Assembly: GCF_009830945.1 (NCBI RefSeq)
Contig: NZ_VWVV01000025.1
Location: 50,762 to 114,761 of the forward strand
Direction: 5' to 3'
Length of the DNA stretch: 64,000 bases
Source: Nocardiopsis sp. FR4
Lineage (GTDB): Bacteria > Actinomycetota > Actinomycetes > Streptosporangiales > Streptosporangiaceae
The stretch's first letter is position 1. Each line of letters starts with the position of its first letter. Positions 41,813 to 50,730 of the stretch are shown here, in pieces. The translations under genes and the position numbers were made by a program. Below the pieces are notes generated by a model that saw nothing but the letters and a program-made list of their open reading frames with translations, made no database searches and was not told where the DNA came from.

Positions 41813-42292
41813 GTGCAAGAGCCGCGAGGCGGCCAGACAATTCTCAACCGAACGGGTCGGGACGCGGTGGACAAGGCGGGGCGGACGGATTTGGCGGACG
41901 CGGACGAGGGCGCGCCGGAGGAGAGGGCGCCCGAGGAGGCGGCCCCCGGCGGGGAGGGCCGCGAGGAGGCCGAGGGACCCGGCGAGGCCGCGGACGGCGG
42001 CCCGGAGGCGGCGCGGCCTGAGGTGCCGTACTGGCTCGCCCAGGTGCCCTACTTCCTCGTGCTGTCGGCGCTCGCGGCGGGGACCGTGGTCGTGGCCGCG
42101 GCCTACTTCAAGCGGGGTCCGGCCATCATCGCGGGCGCGTTGCTGCTGGCGGCGGCCTTCCGGCTCCTGCTGCCCGAGGACTGGGTCGGCATCCTGGCCG
42201 TGCGCCGCCGCTGGATCGACCTGCTGACCCTGGTCACCCTGGCGGTCCTGCTGATCGTCCTGGCATGGGTGGCGCCGCAACTCTCCTCCTAG
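41813..42292 (+). CDS. DUF3017 membrane protein
   Basis: 159 residues from GTG 41813. An acidic Glu/Ala/Gly-rich N-terminus (about 20-70) precedes three helices (PYFLVLSALAAGTVVVAAAYF, IIAGALLLAAAFRLLL, LLTLVTLAVLLIVLAW) with VGILAVRRRWID between, as in the actinobacterial DUF3017 family. In related genomes this gene stands beside folD and a TCA-cycle dehydrogenase; here icd follows. GTG 41867 is an equally possible start. Function unknown. Confidence 0.75.
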   Translation: MQEPRGGQTILNRTGRDAVDKAGRTDLADADEGAPEERAPEEAAPGGEGREEAEGPGEAADGGPEAARPEVPYWLAQVPYFLVLSALAAGTVVVAAAYFKRGPAIIAGALLLAAAFRLLLPEDWVGILAVRRRWIDLLTLVTLAVLLIVLAWVAPQLSS

Positions 42293-42304
42293 GCGTCGAA
42301 TAAG

Positions 42305-42319
42305 CTTGACGTCGAGATA
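42305..42319 (+). promoter_or_regulatory. MarR-like half-palindrome in the icd promoter region
   Basis: CTTGACGTCGAGATA is nearly the same as the marR operator core at 6994-7008 (CTTGACATCAAGATA, 13 of 15 bases equal). It keeps the dyad form TCTCGA-CG-TCAAG on the other strand. TTGACG at 42306-42311 inside it could be the icd -35. It lies 163 bases before the icd start. Confidence 0.45.
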
Positions 42320-42481
42320 CCGCGACACTGACAAGCACCGCCTCCCCGGGGAGCACGGACCCCGGGGCGGACCAGGTGATTGCCGCTGATCGCCGCGCGC
42401 GGACCGGCTCCGGCCACGAACCGGCCGCCGTGCCGCGTCGCACGAGGCGGTAGCGAAGACTGAAGGGACAGCCACACAGCC

Positions 42482-43699
42482 ATGGCCAAGATCAAGGTCG
42501 AGAACCCCGTAGTCGAGCTTGACGGCGACGAGATGACCCGGATCATCTGGTCCTTCATCAAGGACCGTCTGATCCTGCCCTACCTCGACGTCGACCTGAA
42601 GTACTACGACCTGGGCATCGAGGAGCGCGACCGCACCGACGACCAGATCACCGTCGACGCGGCCAACGCCATCAAGGAGCACGGGGTCGGCGTCAAGTGC
42701 GCCACCATCACCCCGGACGAGGCCCGGGTCGAGGAGTTCGGCCTCAAGAAGATGTGGCGCTCGCCCAACGGCACGATCCGCAACATCCTCGGCGGCGTCG
42801 TCTTCCGCGAGCCCATCATCTGCGAGAACGTGCCCCGCCTGGTCCCGGGCTGGACCAAGCCGATCATCATCGGCCGCCACGCCCACGGCGACCAGTACAA
42901 GGCCACCGACTTCAAGGTCCCCGGCCCCGGCACGGTCACCATGACCTACACCCCGGCCGACGGCAGCGAGCCGGTCGAGTTCGACGTCGCGAACTTCCCC
43001 GAGGCGGGCGGCGTCGCGATGGGCATGTACAACTTCCGCAAGTCCATCGAGGACTTCGCGCGCGCGAGCCTGAACTACGGCCTGGACCGCAACTACCCGG
43101 TCTACATGTCCACCAAGAACACGATCCTCAAGGCCTACGACGGCATGTTCAAGGACGTGTTCCAGGAGATCTACGACACCGAGTTCAAGGAGCGCTTCGA
43201 GGCCGCCAACCTCACCTACGAGCACCGCCTGATCGACGACATGGTCGCCGCGGCGCTCAAGTGGGAGGGCGGCTACGTCTGGGCCTGCAAGAACTACGAC
43301 GGCGACGTGCAGTCCGACACCGTCGCGCAGGGCTTCGGTTCGCTGGGCCTGATGACCTCGGTCCTGCGCACCGCCGACGGCCGCACGGTCGAGGCCGAGG
43401 CCGCCCACGGCACGGTGACCCGCCACTACCGCCAGCACCAGCAGGGCAAGCCCACCTCCACCAACCCGATCGCCTCCATCTTCGCGTGGACCCGCGGTCT
43501 GGAGCACCGGGGCAAGCTCGACAACACCCCCAAGGTCGTCGAGTTCGCCAACACCCTGGAGGACGTCGTCATCAAGACCGTCGAGGGCGGCCAGATGACC
43601 AAGGACCTCGCGCTGCTGGTCGGCGGCGAGCAGGAGTGGCTCACCACCGAGCAGTTCCTCGCCGCCCTGGACGAGAACCTCGCCAAGCGCCTGGCCTGA
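42482..43699 (+). CDS. icd: NADP-dependent isocitrate dehydrogenase
   Basis: 405 residues, the homodimeric (eukaryote-like, type II) form and not the long monomeric enzyme found in many actinobacteria. Motifs are [14 protein letters not shown] at the start, [15 protein letters not shown] (substrate Ser and Arg), [34 protein letters not shown] and [19 protein letters not shown] (metal Asp residues), and [15 protein letters not shown] (NADP site). It converts isocitrate to 2-oxoglutarate, CO2 and NADPH in the TCA cycle. ATG 42482 has AGGGAC about 13 bases upstream. Confidence 0.96.
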   Translation: MAKIKVENPVVELDGDEMTRIIWSFIKDRLILPYLDVDLKYYDLGIEERDRTDDQITVDAANAIKEHGVGVKCATITPDEARVEEFGLKKMWRSPNGTIRNILGGVVFREPIICENVPRLVPGWTKPIIIGRHAHGDQYKATDFKVPGPGTVTMTYTPADGSEPVEFDVANFPEAGGVAMGMYNFRKSIEDFARASLNYGLDRNYPVYMSTKNTILKAYDGMFKDVFQEIYDTEFKERFEAANLTYEHRLIDDMVAAALKWEGGYVWACKNYDGDVQSDTVAQGFGSLGLMTSVLRTADGRTVEAEAAHGTVTRHYRQHQQGKPTSTNPIASIFAWTRGLEHRGKLDNTPKVVEFANTLEDVVIKTVEGGQMTKDLALLVGGEQEWLTTEQFLAALDENLAKRLA

Positions 43700-43760
43700 C
43701 CCGGGCCGCCGTTCCGAGCCGGTCACCCCGGGTGTCGGAGGGCGGTGAGAGGTGCGCCAC

Positions 43761-43790
43761 GCCCGGGCGGTCCCGAGGGACCGCCCGGGC
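43761..43790 (+). terminator. Strong terminator after icd
   Basis: A perfect 14-bp inverted repeat (43761-43774 with 43777-43790, minimal GA loop) starts 62 bases after the icd stop. Confidence 0.75.
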
Positions 43791-44010
43791 GTCGTCGTGT
43801 CCGGACGCCCGCAGCGGTGGGATGTCCGAAAAGTGCCCTTTGGCAGGATCTGGGGGATCGTGACACGTGAAGTTTTCCAGCACGTTTCCCGTGTTCGGCG
43901 TACATCCGGGGGGTGATGATGGGAGGATGGCACTGCCGGACAGCCGGTGCGGCCTCCCGGTGCGACATAGGCCACGTGGCCAGGATTCGCACCCCAAGCG
44001 AACTTTGACC

Positions 44011-44169
44011 TATTGTGGAGTCGTGCCGGTGAGAACCGGCAGGCCAGAGCGGGTTTTCCGCCCCTCTGCCACAAGGACCGACGTGCCGGCCGTGCGCCCG
44101 CTGGGGGGTAGGCGCGCACAGTACGGAACGTCACGAAGAAGGGCCCGTCGCCTCGGCGACGGGCCCTTC
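44011..44169 (+). ncRNA. Candidate small RNA ending at a strong terminator
   Basis: A -10-like TATTGT (44011-44016) is followed by a series of hairpins: GCCGGT-GAGA-ACCGGC (44025-44040), a longer one at 44042-44070 closed by GGC/GCC and AGAG/CTCT, and GTGCGC/GCGCAC further on. A 15-bp perfect terminator stem closes it at 44138-44169. There is no open frame with coding bias. I do not recognise a known RNA family. The -35 is poor, so transcription is not certain. Confidence 0.35.
44138..44169. terminator. Bidirectional terminator between the candidate RNA and the LCP gene
   Basis: A perfect 15-bp stem (44138-44152 with 44155-44169). A second inverted repeat, CGGGACCCCG with CGGGGTCCCG (44178-44187 with 44200-44209), lies between it and the LCP stop at 44216 and serves the minus strand. 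Confidence 0.7.
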
Positions 44170-44215
44170 GCCTTTCCCGGGACCCCGCTTCCCGGGGAAC
44201 GGGGTCCCGCGTGCC

Positions 44216-45478
44216 CTACTCCTGGAAGGCGGTCTCGGGGATCGGCTCACCGGCGCGCATGGCGGCGAACATCTCCTCGGAGCGGACCTCGTCCCAGACC
44301 ACGACCGAGCCGACCCCGGCCAGGGTGGGCGTGCCGCCCACCGGGATCGCGGTGGTCTGCGTGCCCCCGCGCATCGCCAGCAGCATGGTGGCCAGGTGCC
44401 GCAGGCGGTCGCCCTCGTCCACCATGAACGTGTCCGTTCCCGCGAGCACCAGCGGCACGGACTTGAACGGGTTGAGCAGGGTGGAGGGCGCGCTGGCCTC
44501 CTGGACGAGGGCGGAGAAGAACTCGCGCTGGCGCGCGATGCGGTCCAGGTCGGCGCGGGGGGTGGCGCGGGTGCGCACGTACCCCAGGGCGGTGCCGCCG
44601 TCCATCTCCTGGCAGCCCGCCTCGATGTCCAGACCGGCCTTGGGGTCGACCATGGGCTCCTCGGGGCACAGCTCGACGCCGCCGACCGCGTCCACCAGGT
44701 TCACGAAGCCGCCCATGCCGATCTCCACGTAGTGGTCCACGTGCACGCCCGAGGCGCGCTCGAAGGTCTCCACCAGGGGAGCCGGGCCGCCGCAGACCTC
44801 CTCGCCCGCCTCGTTGGTCCCGCACACGGCGTCGGCGAAGGCGGCGTTGATCTTGTTGTCCGCGTAGCCGGGGACGGCCAGGGGCACGTAGGAGTCGCGG
44901 GGGACGCTGACGATGGTGGGCTCGCCGCCGTCGTCGGGGAGGTAGAGGACCATGATGGTGTCGGTCCGGCGGCCCTCGGCCCGGCCGGTGGCCAGCTCCC
45001 GGATCTGCTCGTCGTCCAGTCCGTCCCGGCTGTCGGAGCCCACGATCATGTAGGTCGTGCCGGGCTGGTCGTCCGGGCGGCCCTCGTAGTCCAGCAGGGC
45101 GTCCACCCGCACCAGGCGCGCGTCGGCCCACAGGTAGAGCCCGGTGGGGAGCACCAGGAGCAGGACCAGCAGGGTCACCAGGACGGTGTTGCGCCGCCTG
45201 CGGCGCTCCTCCTTGCGGCGGCGCTGGATGCCCCGGCCGTCGTACTCGCGGCCCGCGCTGTGGGTGCGCCGCCGGGGCCGGCCCGACCGCGGCGGGGGGG
45301 CCTCCCCGGCGGGCGGGAGGCGGCGGGTCTCGCCGACCACCCGCTGCTCGGACTCACGCGAGCGGTAGAGTTTCTCGAACTCGTCGGGTACGCCCGGAGC
45401 ACCGCCGCGCCTGAACACGCCCTGTCTGTCGTGTTCACCGGTCCGGCCGGCCTCCCCGTGGTCGTTTCGGTTGGGCAT
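44216..45478 (-). CDS. LytR-CpsA-Psr (LCP) family ligase
   Basis: 420 residues from ATG 45478. A long basic cytoplasmic N-terminus (RRRKEERRRRRN) is followed by one helix (TVLVTLLVLLLVLPTGLYLW, about 97-116) and an outer LCP domain: YMIVGSDSRDGLDD, RRTDTIMVLYLP, SVPRDSYVPLA, DNKINAAFADA and GGVELCPEEPM. Conserved Arg and Asp that bind lipid-linked phosphoglycans are present. LCP enzymes attach anionic polymers to peptidoglycan; it could anchor the exopolysaccharide, but the locus is 9 kb away. Confidence 0.9.
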   Translation of the reverse strand: MPNRNDHGEAGRTGEHDRQGVFRRGGAPGVPDEFEKLYRSRESEQRVVGETRRLPPAGEAPPPRSGRPRRRTHSAGREYDGRGIQRRRKEERRRRRNTVLVTLLVLLLVLPTGLYLWADARLVRVDALLDYEGRPDDQPGTTYMIVGSDSRDGLDDEQIRELATGRAEGRRTDTIMVLYLPDDGGEPTIVSVPRDSYVPLAVPGYADNKINAAFADAVCGTNEAGEEVCGGPAPLVETFERASGVHVDHYVEIGMGGFVNLVDAVGGVELCPEEPMVDPKAGLDIEAGCQEMDGGTALGYVRTRATPRADLDRIARQREFFSALVQEASAPSTLLNPFKSVPLVLAGTDTFMVDEGDRLRHLATMLLAMRGGTQTTAIPVGGTPTLAGVGSVVVWDEVRSEEMFAAMRAGEPIPETAFQE

Positions 45479-45629
45479 CGCATCGCCTATCTGCTCAGCG
45501 CCGGGGGGACGCCTCGTCGCTCGTCGCTACTTCCACCCCGTGGGATCGCGAAAAGGGTAGCGGGGTTCGCGCCGACCGCCTCCGGCCGGGCCCGGCGCCC
45601 CGACCGGCGCGATCCGGCGGGCGCCCTGC

Positions 45630-46751
45630 TCAGCGCAGGCGGTGGGCACCGGCGGAGGGCAGGGCGGCGCGCACCCTCGGCGGCACCCAGCCCCGGGCGC
45701 GGAACTCCTCGGCGAGCGCCTCCCGGATCCCGTCCACCCGCTCCTCGGCGGCCAGGGCCAGCACGGTCCCCGCCCAGCCCGACATCCGCACGCCGCGCGC
45801 CCCGGCCCGGGCGGCGGTCTCCGCGGCCAGGTCCGCCTCCGGGGTGGGCAGCCCGAAGCGGCGCAGGGACAGGTGGGAGGCGGAGAGGATGGGCCCGGTC
45901 TCCGCGGCCCGGCCGGAGCGCAGCAGCCCGACCGCCGCGTTGATCCGGTGCACCTCGGTGACCGCGTACTCCACCCGGCGGCGCAGCGCGGGGTCCGGCA
46001 GCCGCCGCAGCGAGCCGGGCAGGTCCCGCACGGCGCGCAGCGGGCCCAGGGTCTCCTGCGCGCGCCTGAGCTCGGCCGAGCGCACCGCGCGCAGGTCGCG
46101 CGGGGGCAGGGCGCCGGTGTCCACCACGACCAGCCGCAGCCCGGCCTCGGCCAGGTCGAAGGGCAGTACGGTGGTGCGCATGGTCCTCAGGTTGACCCGG
46201 ACCACGCACCCGGGCCTGGCCGCCAGCGCCACCCGCTGGTCCACCGTGGCCCCCTCCGGAGGGGGCCCGCCGTCCAGGTCGGCCAGGGCCAGCGCCACGG
46301 CGGTGCCCGCGGCGGCGGAGTGGCCGAGGGAGGCGCGCTCGGGCAGGTCCGCGTCCAGCAGGACCCGGACCCCCGTGCCGGCGTCCAGGGCCCCCGTGCG
46401 GCGCGCCTCGGCCACGGCCTCCGCCACGGCGCGCGCGGCCGCCTCCCGGGGGCGCAGCGGACCGCCGGGCGCGGCCACCCGCACACCGGGGGCCGCCACG
46501 GTGGCCAGGGCCGCCGTCACGCCCCACGGCAGGGCGGCGTACAGTCCGACGCCGCCGCTGGCCGCGGTGTGCTCGCCCATGAGCGCCAGCCGCCCCGGCG
46601 CGTGCCACACCCCGGCGGGCGGCTCGCCGAACCGTTCCCCGAACGCCCGCACCAGCGCGTCCGCGTCCGGGGCCCGGTCGGGCCACGCCCCCAACGGACC
46701 CGACGACCGCACACCCAACACGGCACGCAGCCGCGCCCCCGCGCCCCCCAC
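45630..46751 (-). CDS. Divergent galactokinase-like GHMP kinase
   Basis: 373 residues from GTG 46751 with GGGAG upstream. Galactokinase layout is recognisable: HAPGRLALMGEHTAASGG (motif I, normally GRVNLIGEHTDY), ERASLGHSAAAGTAVALALAD (motif II), TVDQRVALAARPG (the MDQ catalytic region) and RMSGWAGTVLALA (motif III, normally TGGGFGG). The Tyr and Asp after GEHT and the glycine-rich third motif differ from functional enzymes. Either a sugar kinase with altered specificity or an inactive relative. The usual galT and galE partners are absent. Confidence 0.68.
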   Translation of the reverse strand: MGGAGARLRAVLGVRSSGPLGAWPDRAPDADALVRAFGERFGEPPAGVWHAPGRLALMGEHTAASGGVGLYAALPWGVTAALATVAAPGVRVAAPGGPLRPREAAARAVAEAVAEARRTGALDAGTGVRVLLDADLPERASLGHSAAAGTAVALALADLDGGPPPEGATVDQRVALAARPGCVVRVNLRTMRTTVLPFDLAEAGLRLVVVDTGALPPRDLRAVRSAELRRAQETLGPLRAVRDLPGSLRRLPDPALRRRVEYAVTEVHRINAAVGLLRSGRAAETGPILSASHLSLRRFGLPTPEADLAAETAARAGARGVRMSGWAGTVLALAAEERVDGIREALAEEFRARGWVPPRVRAALPSAGAHRLR

Positions 46752-46895
46752 CGGTGTCTCCCTCCCCGGACGACTCTGCCCTTCCCAGTGTGCCCAAGGC
46801 CGGAGTGTGCCGGGGACCACCCCCGCCGCGGGGGCGATTACCCGACCGTCTTCGGGGCAGGACAGGCAACAGCGGACGGCAGGAGGAGGGGACAC

Positions 46896-48008
46896 GTGGC
46901 CACGGTGCTGGACCGGTTCAGGGACACGGCCCGGCACTACCGGAACCTGTCCATGGACGCCTACTGGGGGCTGCGCAGGCGCAGACCCGCCGTCGACCAC
47001 CTGGTGCGCGCCTACGAGCGCTACGCCGACCGCAACGGCAACCAGCTCGCCGGGGCGGTCACCTACTTCACCTTCCTGGCCTTCTTCCCGCTGCTCGCCC
47101 TGGGCTTCGCCGCGGTCGGCTACCTGGCGGCCGTGCAGGTGGAGGTGGGGGACTACCTCCAGCAGGCCCTGGACGACGTGCTGCCCGGCCTGTCCGACCA
47201 GCTCCCCGTCGAGCAGATCGCCAGGGTACGCGTGGGCGCGAGCGTCCTCGGCGCGCTCGGCCTGCTCTACGCGGGCCTGAACTCCGTCGCGGCGCTGCGC
47301 GAGGCCCTGCACTCCATCTGGCTCAAGAACCTGCGGGAGGGCCCCAACCTCCTGCTGCGCAAGGCCGTGGACCTGCTCCTCATGCTGGGCCTGGGCGCGG
47401 CCCTGCTCCTCACCGTGGCCGTCACCAGCGTCGCGCAGGCGGCCACGCAGTGGCTCCTGTCGCTGGTGGGCCTGGAGGGGTCCCTGGCGGCCGACCTGGC
47501 CCTGCGCCTGCTGGCCCTGGTGATCGCCGTGAGCGTCAACATGGCGATCTTCGTGCTGGCTTTCACGCTCCTGTCGGGCAGCGGCCGACCGGCCCGGATG
47601 ATGTGGCGGGGCGCCCTGCTCGGCGCGGTGGGCTTCGAGGTCCTCAAGGCCACCGCCGCGCTGCTGCTGGCCGGGACGCTCGGCAACCCGGTCTACGCCT
47701 CCTTCGCGGTCCTGGTTGGGCTTCTGGTGTGGATCAACCTGGTGATGCGCCTGGTCATGTTCAGCGCTGCGTGGACGGCCACGTGGCTGCCGCTGCCGCC
47801 GCCCTACACCGGCTCCCTGCCCTCGCGGGAGGAGAACGGGATGGACTGGACGCGCCCGCGCCCGGCGGCCTCCCGCGCGCCCGAGCGGGTGCTGGCCGAG
47901 CGCCGGACGGCGCGGCGCGCGCTCGCCGGGGCGCTGTCCCTGCTGGGGGCGGCGGGCGCCGCGGGGGCCGCGGAGTGGGTGCTGCGCCGCCGCGGCGGGT
48001 CCAGGTGA
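46896..48008 (+). CDS. YihY/UPF0761 family membrane protein
   Basis: 370 residues from GTG 46896, preceded by AGGAGGAGGGG. Six to seven helices. The family signature at the start of the first helix reads NQLAGAVTYFTFLAFFPLLALGF (residues 49-71), and a later helix pair includes FAVLVGLLVWINLVMRLVMF. Members were once called RNase BN; they are now regarded as transporters of unknown substrate. The C-terminal cytoplasmic tail is basic (RVLAERRTARRAL) and ends in another short helix. Monocistronic. Confidence 0.85.
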   Translation: MATVLDRFRDTARHYRNLSMDAYWGLRRRRPAVDHLVRAYERYADRNGNQLAGAVTYFTFLAFFPLLALGFAAVGYLAAVQVEVGDYLQQALDDVLPGLSDQLPVEQIARVRVGASVLGALGLLYAGLNSVAALREALHSIWLKNLREGPNLLLRKAVDLLLMLGLGAALLLTVAVTSVAQAATQWLLSLVGLEGSLAADLALRLLALVIAVSVNMAIFVLAFTLLSGSGRPARMMWRGALLGAVGFEVLKATAALLLAGTLGNPVYASFAVLVGLLVWINLVMRLVMFSAAWTATWLPLPPPYTGSLPSREENGMDWTRPRPAASRAPERVLAERRTARRALAGALSLLGAAGAAGAAEWVLRRRGGSR

Positions 48009-48074
48009 ACCGGTTCCGCCATGTGAGCGCAAACAGAAATTCTTTCCACGGAATTCGCCTTTTGCGTGGCGCTT

Positions 48075-48094
48075 GCCCCGTATGTGTACGGGGC
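48075..48094 (+). terminator. Hairpin after the YihY gene
   Basis: GCCCCGTA-TGTG-TACGGGGC, a perfect 8-bp stem with a four-base loop, lies 67 bases after the stop codon, in a locally AT-richer intergenic stretch. Confidence 0.5.
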
Positions 48095-48192
48095 GTGAGG
48101 GGTAGTCCTCCCCTGTCCCGGTCGACCGGTTCCTCCGGGACACGACGGTGCGTCGGTCACAAAAGCCGACAAACACCCCCTTCGGAGGGCAG

Positions 48193-49365
48193 ATGGCAAT
48201 CGCATTCAACGCGTCCGAGCGTGCGACGATCGGCGTGGAGTGGGAACTCCAACTCGTCGACCAGCGCAGTCGTCACCTGAGGCAGCAGGCACAGAAGCTC
48301 CTCTCCGAACTGCCCGAACTCAGCTCGGACGTCGATGCGCCCCCGCTGCGCCACGAGCTCATGCAGTCCCAGGTCGAGGTCGTGACCGGGATCTGCGAGA
48401 CGGTCGAGGAGGCCAGGGGCGACCTGAGCGCCAGCATCGACCGGATGCGCGAGGTGCTGGCGCCCTGGGGGACCACGCTGATCTGCTCCGGAACCCATCC
48501 CATCGACGACTGGCGGGACCAGGAGATCAGCCCCGGCAAGCGCTACGGGGAGCTCATCGAGAACATGCAGTGGCTGGTCCGGCGCATCCTGACCTGCGGT
48601 GTCCACGTCCACGTGGGGGTGCGCGGCAGGGACAAGGCCATCCCCATGGTCAACGCCCTGGCCCGGTACCTGCCCCACTTCCTCGCCCTGACCGCCTCCA
48701 GCCCCTACTGGGGCGGCCAGGACACCGGGCTGGCCTCCTCCCGTTCCGTGATCTTCGGAACCCTCCCGACCTCGGGGCCGCCGCCGAACCTGCCGCACTG
48801 GGCCGCTTTCGAGGAATACCTCGAAACGCTTCTCAAGGCGGGTACCATCGCCTCTATCAAGGAAGTGTGGTGGGACATCCGTCCGCACCCGGATTTCGGC
48901 ACCGTCGAGATCCGGATGTTCGACGGGATTCCCACCCTGCGCGAGGTGGGAATGGCCGCGGCGCTCTCCCAGAGCCTGGTGGAGCTGTTCGATCACCAGC
49001 TCGACCGCGGGTACGGTCTGCCCAGCCCGCCGTCCTGGGTGGTGAAGGACAACAAGTGGCGGGCCACCCGCTACGGACTCGACGCTCGTGTCATCACGGA
49101 CTCGCACGGAACCACCGTTCCGCTGCGGGACGACCTGTACGAGCTGGTCCGCGAGCTGAAACCGGTCGCGGCCCGCCTGGGCTGCGCCGAGGACCTGGAC
49201 CTGATCTCCGAGATCCTGGACAAGGGTGCCTCCTACGAGCGGCAGCGCGCGGTCATCGCCGAGGGCGGCTCCCTCGACGACGTCGTGGACATGCTCGCCG
49301 CCGAGCTGCACGGCGGTCCCGCCCGCGCACGGGTCGGCGTCGGCGACGGAGCCGGCGCGCGGTAG
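48193..49365 (+). CDS. YbdK/GCS2-family carboxylate-amine ligase
   Basis: 390 residues from ATG 48193 (GGAGGGCAG upstream). Glutamate-cysteine ligase 2 fold: TIGVEWELQLVDQRS at the start (metal Glu), ELMQSQVEVVTGIC, CSGTHPIDDW, CGVHVHVGVRGRDK, ASSPYWGGQDTGLASSRS and EIRMFDGIPTL. The family joins glutamate or a similar acid to an amine using ATP. Actinomycetes make mycothiol, so the product need not be gamma-glutamylcysteine. It is followed 24 bases later by an amidohydrolase gene, so the two may form an operon. Confidence 0.9.
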   Translation: MAIAFNASERATIGVEWELQLVDQRSRHLRQQAQKLLSELPELSSDVDAPPLRHELMQSQVEVVTGICETVEEARGDLSASIDRMREVLAPWGTTLICSGTHPIDDWRDQEISPGKRYGELIENMQWLVRRILTCGVHVHVGVRGRDKAIPMVNALARYLPHFLALTASSPYWGGQDTGLASSRSVIFGTLPTSGPPPNLPHWAAFEEYLETLLKAGTIASIKEVWWDIRPHPDFGTVEIRMFDGIPTLREVGMAAALSQSLVELFDHQLDRGYGLPSPPSWVVKDNKWRATRYGLDARVITDSHGTTVPLRDDLYELVRELKPVAARLGCAEDLDLISEILDKGASYERQRAVIAEGGSLDDVVDMLAAELHGGPARARVGVGDGAGAR

Positions 49366-49389
49366 ACGTGGAGAAGAGGGGACCCTCGC

Positions 49390-50628
49390 ATGCAGGGACG
49401 TGACCTGCCGGAACAGTTGACCGCCTTCCTGGCGCGCCATGGGCGGGATCTGAGCGGCTTCCGCCGGGACCTCCACATGCACCCCGAACTCGCCTTCGCC
49501 GAGCACCGCACCACGGGCCGGATCGCCGAGCGCCTGCGCGCCGCCGGCCTGCAACCGCAGGAACTGCCCCAGGGGACCGGCCTGGTCTGCGACGTCGGTT
49601 CCGGCGAAGGTCCCCTGGTCGCCCTGCGCGCCGACATCGACGCGCTCCCCCTGACCGACGAGAAGGACGTCCCCTACCGGTCCACCGTGCCGGGGGTCGC
49701 CCACGCCTGCGGGCACGACGTGCACACCACGGTCGTGCTGGGGGCGGGGATCTTCCTCGCCCAGCTGGACAGGGCCGGGGCCCTGCCCGGCCGGGTCCGG
49801 CTCGTCTTCCAGCCCGCCGAGGAACTCCCCGGCGGCGCCGTGGAGGTGCTCAACGCCGGTGCCATGAAGGGCGTGGACCGCGTCTTCGCCCTGCACTGCG
49901 ACCCCCGCCTGATGGCCGGCCGGGTCGGGCTGCGCACCGGCGGCATCACCGCCGCCTGCGACCAGCTCATGGTCCGCCTGTCGGGCCCGGGCGGGCACAC
50001 CGCCCGCCCCCACCTGACCTCCGACCTCGTCTACGCGCTGGGCAAGGTCGTCACCGAGCTGCCCGCCGCGCTGTCCCGGCGCATCGACCCCCGGGCCGGG
50101 TTCAGCCTGGTGTGGGGGCGGATCAGCGCGGGGTCGGCGCCCAACGTCATCCCCGACGACGCCGTGGCCGAGGGCACCGTGCGCTGCCTGGACGACGAGG
50201 CCTGGCACGCGGCCCCCGACATCGTCAAGGGCCTGGTGGAGTCGGTGGCCTCCGCCTACGGGGCCGAGGCGGAGGTGACCTACCGCAGGGGCGTGCCGCC
50301 CACCATCAACGAGGCGGGCAGCGTGGACATCATGCGCGAGGCGGTCACCTCGGCCCTGGGCCCGGAGGCGGTGGCCCCCACCCCGCAGAGCCTGGGCGGC
50401 GAGGACTTCGCCTGGTACCTGGAGAACGTGCCCGGCGCGCTGGCCCGCCTGGGCACCCACTCCCCGGACTGGACGGGTCCCATGCTGGACCTGCACCGGG
50501 GCACCTTCGACGTGGACGAGCGCGCCATCGGCACGGGCACCCGCTTCATGGCCACCACCGCCCTGACCGCGCTGGCGCAGCTGCGGGGCTCCGGGGACCG
50601 GATGGACAGCGAGGAGGCACTGGCCTGA
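49390..50628 (+). CDS. M20-family amidohydrolase
   Basis: 412 residues from ATG 49390. Metal and catalytic landmarks are RRDLHMHPELAFAEHRT, ALRADIDALPL, AHACGHDVHTTVVLG, FQPAEELPGGAVEVLNAGA and SLGGEDFAWYLENVPG. The lid domain has the LSGPGGHTARPHL segment. These enzymes remove acyl groups from N-acyl amino acids or cleave related amides in the cytoplasm. Placed next to a YbdK-type ligase, it might act on the same gamma-glutamyl or acyl-amide compound; that is a guess from position. Confidence 0.9.
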   Translation: MQGRDLPEQLTAFLARHGRDLSGFRRDLHMHPELAFAEHRTTGRIAERLRAAGLQPQELPQGTGLVCDVGSGEGPLVALRADIDALPLTDEKDVPYRSTVPGVAHACGHDVHTTVVLGAGIFLAQLDRAGALPGRVRLVFQPAEELPGGAVEVLNAGAMKGVDRVFALHCDPRLMAGRVGLRTGGITAACDQLMVRLSGPGGHTARPHLTSDLVYALGKVVTELPAALSRRIDPRAGFSLVWGRISAGSAPNVIPDDAVAEGTVRCLDDEAWHAAPDIVKGLVESVASAYGAEAEVTYRRGVPPTINEAGSVDIMREAVTSALGPEAVAPTPQSLGGEDFAWYLENVPGALARLGTHSPDWTGPMLDLHRGTFDVDERAIGTGTRFMATTALTALAQLRGSGDRMDSEEALA

Positions 50629-50730
50629 ACGTCCGGGCGGCCGCGTGCGGCCGGTCCGAATCTGCCGGATTCCGGGCAACTTCGCCGTGACCTGGCGGGC
50701 CTCCCCTCCGGCCGGTGGCATCCTGAGTCC

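Larger units (their letters stand above)
43700..44215. other. Intergenic region between icd and the LCP gene
   Basis: 516 bases. Besides the icd terminator, the candidate small RNA and two hairpins near its end, it has a 12-bp palindrome GGCCACGTGGCC at 43970-43981. A short frame (ATG 43916, about 30 codons) has no coding bias and is not called. Confidence 0.5.

Noticed and set aside
43916..44008. Short frame MMGGWHC... upstream of the candidate RNA
   Set aside because: No codon bias and no match to known leader peptides; it stops before the candidate RNA.
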